The notes under the pieces are model-generated. The model ran no database searches. It worked only from the letters and a program-made list of their open reading frames with translations, and was not told the origin of the DNA. Both the position numbers and the translations under genes were made by a program. Shown here in pieces: positions 60,060-64,000 of a DNA stretch of 64,000 nt; position 1 is the stretch's first letter, and each line of letters starts with the position of its first letter. The DNA is from JAXLSZ01 sp046330315. GTDB taxonomy: Bacteria > Actinomycetota > Thermoleophilia > Solirubrobacterales > 70-9. The stretch spans positions 1 to 64,000 of the forward strand of contig JAXLSZ010000009.1 of assembly GCA_046330315.1 (NCBI GenBank), written 5' to 3'.

Positions 60060-60845
60060 CTAGGAGAGCTTCCTGGCGGTCGGGACCATCTTCGCTAGCA
60101 GGTCGTTGGCGCTCACGTAGCCGCCGGCCAGCGCCGCGGCGAGGGCCTGCGAGTAGGTGGTCTGGAGGGCGAGGACCGTCGCCCCAGCCGACCGGGAGTT
60201 GTCGGACAGCGCCGCGGCGTCCTTGTCGCTCTTCGACCGCAGGGCCTTGTTGGTGAGGAATATCGACTGGTTGACGGCACCGCCAAGCCGCTCGCCGAGC
60301 GCGTTCGTCAGCTTGCTCTGGGTCGTCGCTATCGTCATCTGCTGCAGGGCGCCGACTTGGTAGAGGGCGCGGGCCTGCGCGGCCTGCAGGAAGGGTCGGT
60401 TGGAGCTGACCTGGGCGTGGGTCTTCACCTCGGAGGCGGCGCTCTCCATCTGGCCGACCACCGCCAGGGTGGTGGCGACCGTCGACCAGTAGCCCGCCCG
60501 CCTGCCCTTGTCGGTTCGCTGCTCGGTGGGCTCGCCGAGAATCTCGATCAGGGCCTGGCTGCCGGGAAGGGCCTTGCCCTTCCGGCCGGGGGTCGTCGCG
60601 AGGCTGAGTGCGGAGAGGCTCAGCGGGTCGGGCTCCGCCGTCTGCTTGCCGGCGGTGGCCGGGGGCTGCGGAACGGCGGACGGGGCCGTGGTGGTCTCCG
60701 TCGTCGTCACCGTTGCCGTCCCATTGCCGGAGTTGTTGTCGGAGGAGCCGACCCACAGCCCGACCACGAAGACGAGGACCACTGCAAGCAGGAGCAACAG
60801 CGCCTCGATCACGGTGTTTCCGCGGTTCCGGTTCGTCTCGGTCAC
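60060..60845 (-). CDS. Single-pass membrane protein of unknown function
   Basis: The 261-residue product has a short cytoplasmic N-terminus, one helix (VIEALLLLLAVVLVFVVGLW), a Thr/Ser/Pro linker and a mainly helical extracytoplasmic domain (about 95-260) with no known motif (LPGSQALIEILGEPTEQRTD, LQTTYSQALAAALAGGYVSA). It resembles no family I recognise. Confidence 0.65.
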   Translation of the reverse strand: MTETNRNRGNTVIEALLLLLAVVLVFVVGLWVGSSDNNSGNGTATVTTTETTTAPSAVPQPPATAGKQTAEPDPLSLSALSLATTPGRKGKALPGSQALIEILGEPTEQRTDKGRRAGYWSTVATTLAVVGQMESAASEVKTHAQVSSNRPFLQAAQARALYQVGALQQMTIATTQSKLTNALGERLGGAVNQSIFLTNKALRSKSDKDAAALSDNSRSAGATVLALQTTYSQALAAALAGGYVSANDLLAKMVPTARKLS

Positions 60846-60899
60846 GCCGCGACGAAATCTAGCCTGGATCGGACCCGGCCGCGCCGGGGCGGCGGCGGC

Positions 60900-62117
60900 C
60901 TACAGCCCGTAGGAGCGGCCGATCACGTCGAGCATCACCTCGTCGGTGCCGGCGCCGATCCGGTTGAGGCGTACGTCGCGGTAGGCGCGCTCGATCTCGT
61001 ACTCCTTCATGTAGCCGTAGCCGCCGAGGATCTGGACGCACTCGTCGGCCACCTCGCAGCAGATTCGCGAGGAGAACAGCTTCGCCATGGTGATCTCGCG
61101 CACCGGGTACTCGCCGTTGGCGAAGCGCCAGGCGGTCGCGTAGGTGAACTGCTTGGCCGCCTCGGTCTTGGTCGCCATCTCGGCGAACTTGTGGCGGATC
61201 GCCTGGAACTTGCCGATCGGCCGCCCGAAGGCCTCGCGCTCCTTCGCGTACACCAGGGTCTTCTCGATCATCCGCTCGGCGCCGGCGTGGCAGCCCGCGG
61301 CGGCGACCAGGCGCTCCCCCTGGAGCTCCCAGCTGATGTGGTAGAAGCCCTTGCCGATCTCGCCCAGCACCGCGTCGGCCGGGACTCGGACGTCCTCGAA
61401 GGCCAGCTCGCCGGTGTCGGAGGCGTGCATGCCCATCTTCTCCAGCTCGGCCGAGACCGTGAAGCCGGGGACCTTCTCGCCGCTCTCGTCGCGGAGGTCT
61501 ACCAGGAACAGGGTGATCCCCTCGTGGCGCGCCTCGGGGTCGGTCTTGGCGACCAGGACGATGAAGTCGGCCCGCGGCCCGTTGGTGATGAAGGTCTTCG
61601 AGCCGTTGATCACGTACTCGTCGCCGTCGCGGATCGCGGTGGTGCGGATCCCCGCCACGTCGGAGCCGGCGCCGGGCTCGGTGATCCCCAGGGCGCCGAT
61701 CTTCTCGCCCTTGATCCCGGGCACCAGGTAGCGCTGCTTCTGCTCCTCGGTGCCGAGCAGGTGGATCGGGGGCAGGACCATGTCGGTCTGCACGGCGAAG
61801 GCCATGTTGGTTCCGCCCGAGGCCGAGTAGCTCATCGACTCGGCCCGGACCAGCGAGTAGTAGTAGTCGCCACCCTGTCCGCCGTATTCCTCGGGGAAGC
61901 AGAGGCCGAGGAAGCCGAGATCGCCGGCCCGCTTCATCACCTCGCTGGGCCAGTAGGTCTCCTCCCACTCGTTGCGGTGGGGGTAGAGCTCCTTCTTGAC
62001 CCATGAGGTCAGCGACTCGCGCAGGTCCTCGTGCTCCTGGCTGAAGATGAAGTGCTTGCGGCCGGCCTCGAAGTCCGGCTTGATCACAGAGGTCCCGTTG
62101 CTCGTCGCGGTCGCCAC
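60900..62117 (-). CDS. Acyl-CoA dehydrogenase 2
   Basis: From GTG 62117 (AAGGAG upstream) the product has 405 residues. Motifs: FLGLCFPEEYGGQGGDYYYS, ALGITEPGAGSDVAGIRTTA, KTFITNGPRADFIVLVAKTD, YAKEREAFGRPIGKFQAIRH, QILGGYGYMKEYEIERAYRD. It is a close paralogue of the 58365-59543 enzyme but lacks its EILGKQMGL ending (VIGRSYGL here), so it is not an attachment site. Divergent from the enoyl-CoA hydratase gene across an operator-like palindrome. Confidence 0.94.
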   Translation of the reverse strand: MATATSNGTSVIKPDFEAGRKHFIFSQEHEDLRESLTSWVKKELYPHRNEWEETYWPSEVMKRAGDLGFLGLCFPEEYGGQGGDYYYSLVRAESMSYSASGGTNMAFAVQTDMVLPPIHLLGTEEQKQRYLVPGIKGEKIGALGITEPGAGSDVAGIRTTAIRDGDEYVINGSKTFITNGPRADFIVLVAKTDPEARHEGITLFLVDLRDESGEKVPGFTVSAELEKMGMHASDTGELAFEDVRVPADAVLGEIGKGFYHISWELQGERLVAAAGCHAGAERMIEKTLVYAKEREAFGRPIGKFQAIRHKFAEMATKTEAAKQFTYATAWRFANGEYPVREITMAKLFSSRICCEVADECVQILGGYGYMKEYEIERAYRDVRLNRIGAGTDEVMLDVIGRSYGL

Positions 62118-62151
62118 TGCTCGTCTCCTTGCTCGCTGGTCGGCTGGCAAA

Positions 62152-62179
62152 GTGGACAGTAGCACTTCCTACTTTCCAC
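62152..62179. promoter_or_regulatory. Inverted repeat in the divergent acyl-CoA dehydrogenase/hydratase promoter
   Basis: GTGGACAGTAG and CTACTTTCCAC form an 11-bp inverted repeat with one mismatch and a six-base spacer. A -10-like GATAAC follows at 62182-62187 for the hydratase. It resembles TetR-type operators of fatty-acid genes by layout only; the binding protein is unknown. Confidence 0.5.
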
Positions 62180-62199
62180 GGTGATAACCTGCGCGGTCG

Positions 62200-62982
62200 A
62201 TGGGAAACGGAAAGGTCCGCTACGAGGTGGCCGAGGGCGTCGCGAGGATCACGCTCGACGATCCCGAGACCCGCAACGCCCTTTCGGAGGAACTGCTCTC
62301 CGACCTGCTGGAGGCGCTGACGGCGGCCCGCGACGACGATGAGGTGCGGGTGGTCGTCCTCGCCTCCTCGCACGAGAAGGTCTTCTCGGCCGGCGGGAAC
62401 CTGGCCGGGTTCGGGGGCGAGACGCCGACCGTCCACAAGCACTTCGGCGCGGAGCTGTTCGTCGACGTCTTCCGGATGCTCGGGGAGATGGGCAAGCCCT
62501 CGATCGTCGCGGCGAGCGGCCACGTCCTCGCGGGCTCCCTCGGCATCGCGCTCGCCTGCGACCTGATCGTCGCCTCCGAGACGGCCGGCTTCGGGACGCC
62601 CGAGATCAACGTCGGCCTCTTCCCGTTCATGATCATGGCGCTGATCTACCGCAACGTCCCGCGCAAGAAGACCACCGAGATGCTGCTGCTGGGCGAGCGG
62701 CTGAGCGCCGAGCAGGCGCGGGAGGCCGGGATCGTCAACCGGGTGGTGCCGCCCGCAGAGCTCGACGCGGCCGTCGGGGAGTGGGCGCAGAAGCTGGCCG
62801 CCAAGTCCCCGCTCGTCATGCGGCTCGGCAAGGACGCGATGTGGCGGCAGATGGACATGCCGCTGGTCGAGGCGCTCGACTACCTGCGCGCCCAGCTCAC
62901 CATCGAGCTGACCACCGAGGACGCCATCGAGGGCGTCAAGGCCTTCTTCGAGAAGCGCGAACCCGAGTGGAAGGGCAGATGA
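62200..62982 (+). CDS. Enoyl-CoA hydratase/isomerase
   Basis: The 260-residue crotonase-family protein: VARITLDDPETRNALSEELL, EKVFSAGGNLAGFGGE, ASGHVLAGSLGIALACDLIV with the oxyanion Gly, and FGTPEINVGLFPFMIMALIY with a Glu at the expected catalytic place. It should hydrate enoyl-CoA in beta-oxidation, alongside the divergent acyl-CoA dehydrogenase. Confidence 0.93.
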   Translation: MGNGKVRYEVAEGVARITLDDPETRNALSEELLSDLLEALTAARDDDEVRVVVLASSHEKVFSAGGNLAGFGGETPTVHKHFGAELFVDVFRMLGEMGKPSIVAASGHVLAGSLGIALACDLIVASETAGFGTPEINVGLFPFMIMALIYRNVPRKKTTEMLLLGERLSAEQAREAGIVNRVVPPAELDAAVGEWAQKLAAKSPLVMRLGKDAMWRQMDMPLVEALDYLRAQLTIELTTEDAIEGVKAFFEKREPEWKGR

Positions 62983-63005
62983 GGGGCGCCGGCCGGCGGT
63001 CGAGC

Positions 63006-63458
63006 CTAGCCCGACGGCGTGTTGAGCACGACGATCGTGTCGAGCTGCCGGATCACGGGGGCCAGCGCCGCAGGCTCGGTGACGTCGTCGAAGCGAACCG
63101 AGTTGGCCGGCGTCGAAAGCTCGTACACGTAGCAGTCGGCGCAGCCGCCGCTCGGGGGCTTCGCCTCCAGCGAGTCGAAGCCCGACTCGCCGAGGGCCGA
63201 CGCGAGGCGGCCGCTCTCCGCGGCGCTGATCGCGAACTGCGCGCGGATCGGGGGGCCGGCGGCGGATGTCCGGACGGCCACCGACGCCGACCCGTCGGGG
63301 TGGATGCGCAGGGTCCGGTCCGTGGCGGCCACGCCGCCGCTGCGGTGGTAGGTGAGATCGAGGCCGCCGCCTCCCTCGGTGGGCGTGGAGTCGCCGCCCC
63401 CGCCGCATCCGGCCACGGCCACCGCCGCCATCAGCAGCAAGGCGCTCACTCCTCTCAC
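63006..63458 (-). CDS. Putative lipoprotein of unknown function
   Basis: From GTG 63458 the product has 150 residues with a lipobox (LLLMAAVAVAGCGGGG) so Cys 18 is the likely lipid anchor. The mature domain (LDLTYHRSGGVAATDRTLRI, FAISAAESGRLASALGESGF) has a CADC pair. GTG 63449 is also possible. A -10-like TATTGT lies about seven bases upstream of 63458, so the mRNA may be leaderless. Divergent from the carboxyltransferase gene. Confidence 0.7.
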   Translation of the reverse strand: MRGVSALLLMAAVAVAGCGGGGDSTPTEGGGGLDLTYHRSGGVAATDRTLRIHPDGSASVAVRTSAAGPPIRAQFAISAAESGRLASALGESGFDSLEAKPPSGGCADCYVYELSTPANSVRFDDVTEPAALAPVIRQLDTIVVLNTPSG

Positions 63459-63512
63459 ACCGCGAACAATACGGGCCCGAGCGCCCGCTTTCACAGCTAG
63501 GAGACGACACCC

Positions 63513-64000
63513 TTGGCAACAGAGGACCGAACCGATACGCCGGCCGCCGAGGACGGGAGCGCAGCGGCGCCGAAACTCCCCGGGACCGCCTCGCTGCACG
63601 AGCTCAGCGAGCAGCTCCACGACCGCCGCGAGCGCGCCAGGGAGGGGGGCGGCGCGGAGAAGATCGCCCAGCAGCACGAGCGCGGCAAGCTGACCGCCCG
63701 CGAGCGGATCGACCTGCTGGTGGACGAGGGCACGTTCGTCGAGATGGGGATTCACGGCCGCCCGCACTTCTCGCAGCGCTCGATGGAGGGGCGCGAGGCG
63801 CCGGCCGACGGCGTGATCACCGGCTGGGGCGAGGTCGACGGGCGGGCCTGCTGCATCGCCGCCTACGACTTCACGGTGATGGCCGGCTCGATGGGGATGA
63901 CCGGAGAGCTGAAGGTGACCCGGCTGCGGGAGATGGCCCTGCAGAAGCGGATGCCGTTCCTCTGGCTGCTCGACTCGGCCGGGGCCCGGATCCAGGAGGC
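63513..64000 (+). CDS. Acyl-CoA carboxylase carboxyltransferase (PccB-like), N-terminal part
   Basis: TTG 63513 follows an AGGAGA site by eight bases. The frame is open to the window end (162 codons): LHELSEQLHDRRERAREGGG, QQHERGKLTARERIDLLVDE, VITGWGEVDGRACCIAAYDF, VTRLREMALQKRMPFLWLLD and SAGARIQE. These are typical of carboxyltransferases that move CO2 from biotin to acetyl- or propionyl-CoA. The partner biotin carrier may be the 27254-27466 protein; that is inference. Confidence 0.92.
   Translation, partial: MATEDRTDTPAAEDGSAAAPKLPGTASLHELSEQLHDRRERAREGGGAEKIAQQHERGKLTARERIDLLVDEGTFVEMGIHGRPHFSQRSMEGREAPADGVITGWGEVDGRACCIAAYDFTVMAGSMGMTGELKVTRLREMALQKRMPFLWLLDSAGARIQE

Overview
The window looks like chromosome from a very GC-rich actinobacterium, most likely class Thermoleophilia (Solirubrobacterales-like). 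This is inference. It rests on base composition and codon use, frequent GTG/TTG starts, tightly overlapping operons, and a small membrane-anchored protein (4883-5299) whose N-terminus (RLRSHLTYANVMVTILAF) is of a type I associate with that class. No rRNA or tRNA gene was seen.

Layout. 1-1027: divergent cytochrome P450 and TetR regulator over an overlapping palindromic operator. 1153-4802: a translationally coupled secreted copper operon (beta-helix protein, cupredoxin, Tat-exported multicopper oxidase, second cupredoxin). 4883-11324: small envelope and housekeeping genes (LemA, SCP2, PNPOx-like, NUDIX, rubredoxin) and an ECF sigma factor overlapping a DUF4349 protein. 11506-19700: GDSL hydrolase and biotin synthesis (bioA; bioB-bioF-bioD) around a MarR/MFS efflux pair. 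19798-28731: adenylate cyclase, frameshifted sulfatase, GH3 glycosidase, a five-hairpin array, patatin, DNA glycosylase, crotonase, a 70-aa biotin carrier, GT2, cupin. 28881-36820: glycerol kinase, acyltransferase, MBL hydrolase, two SDRs, diguanylate cyclase, membrane proteins. 36793-42903: a tungstate-type ABC uptake operon with a divergent HTH-Mop regulator and, unusually, an ExbB/DUF2149 pair and a PKD protein inside it. 43037-47809: SpoIID-like, acyltransferase-SGNH and SGNH envelope genes.

47947-58402 is a mobile island of about 10.4 kb bounded by 38-bp perfect direct repeats. The right repeat is the 3' end of an acyl-CoA dehydrogenase gene, and a tyrosine integrase with an excisionase-like gene abuts it. 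Cargo is a HicB antitoxin with a stop-interrupted HicA, a RibD/DHFR-like reductase, two IS3-type elements, a decayed IS1380-type element, and the pieces of a delta-60-repeat secreted protein broken by those insertions. 58365-64000 returns to host fatty-acid and acyl-CoA metabolism (two acyl-CoA dehydrogenases, crotonase, carboxyltransferase).

Two features recur across the window. At least ten genes carry short direct tandem repeats (21-64 nt) exactly at a gene edge, many duplicating the last codons with the stop codon. Two families of long-stem hairpins sit downstream of genes. The tungstate/ExbB operon, the island whose integrase reading frame runs through its own attachment site, and these repeats are the most promising items for follow-up.
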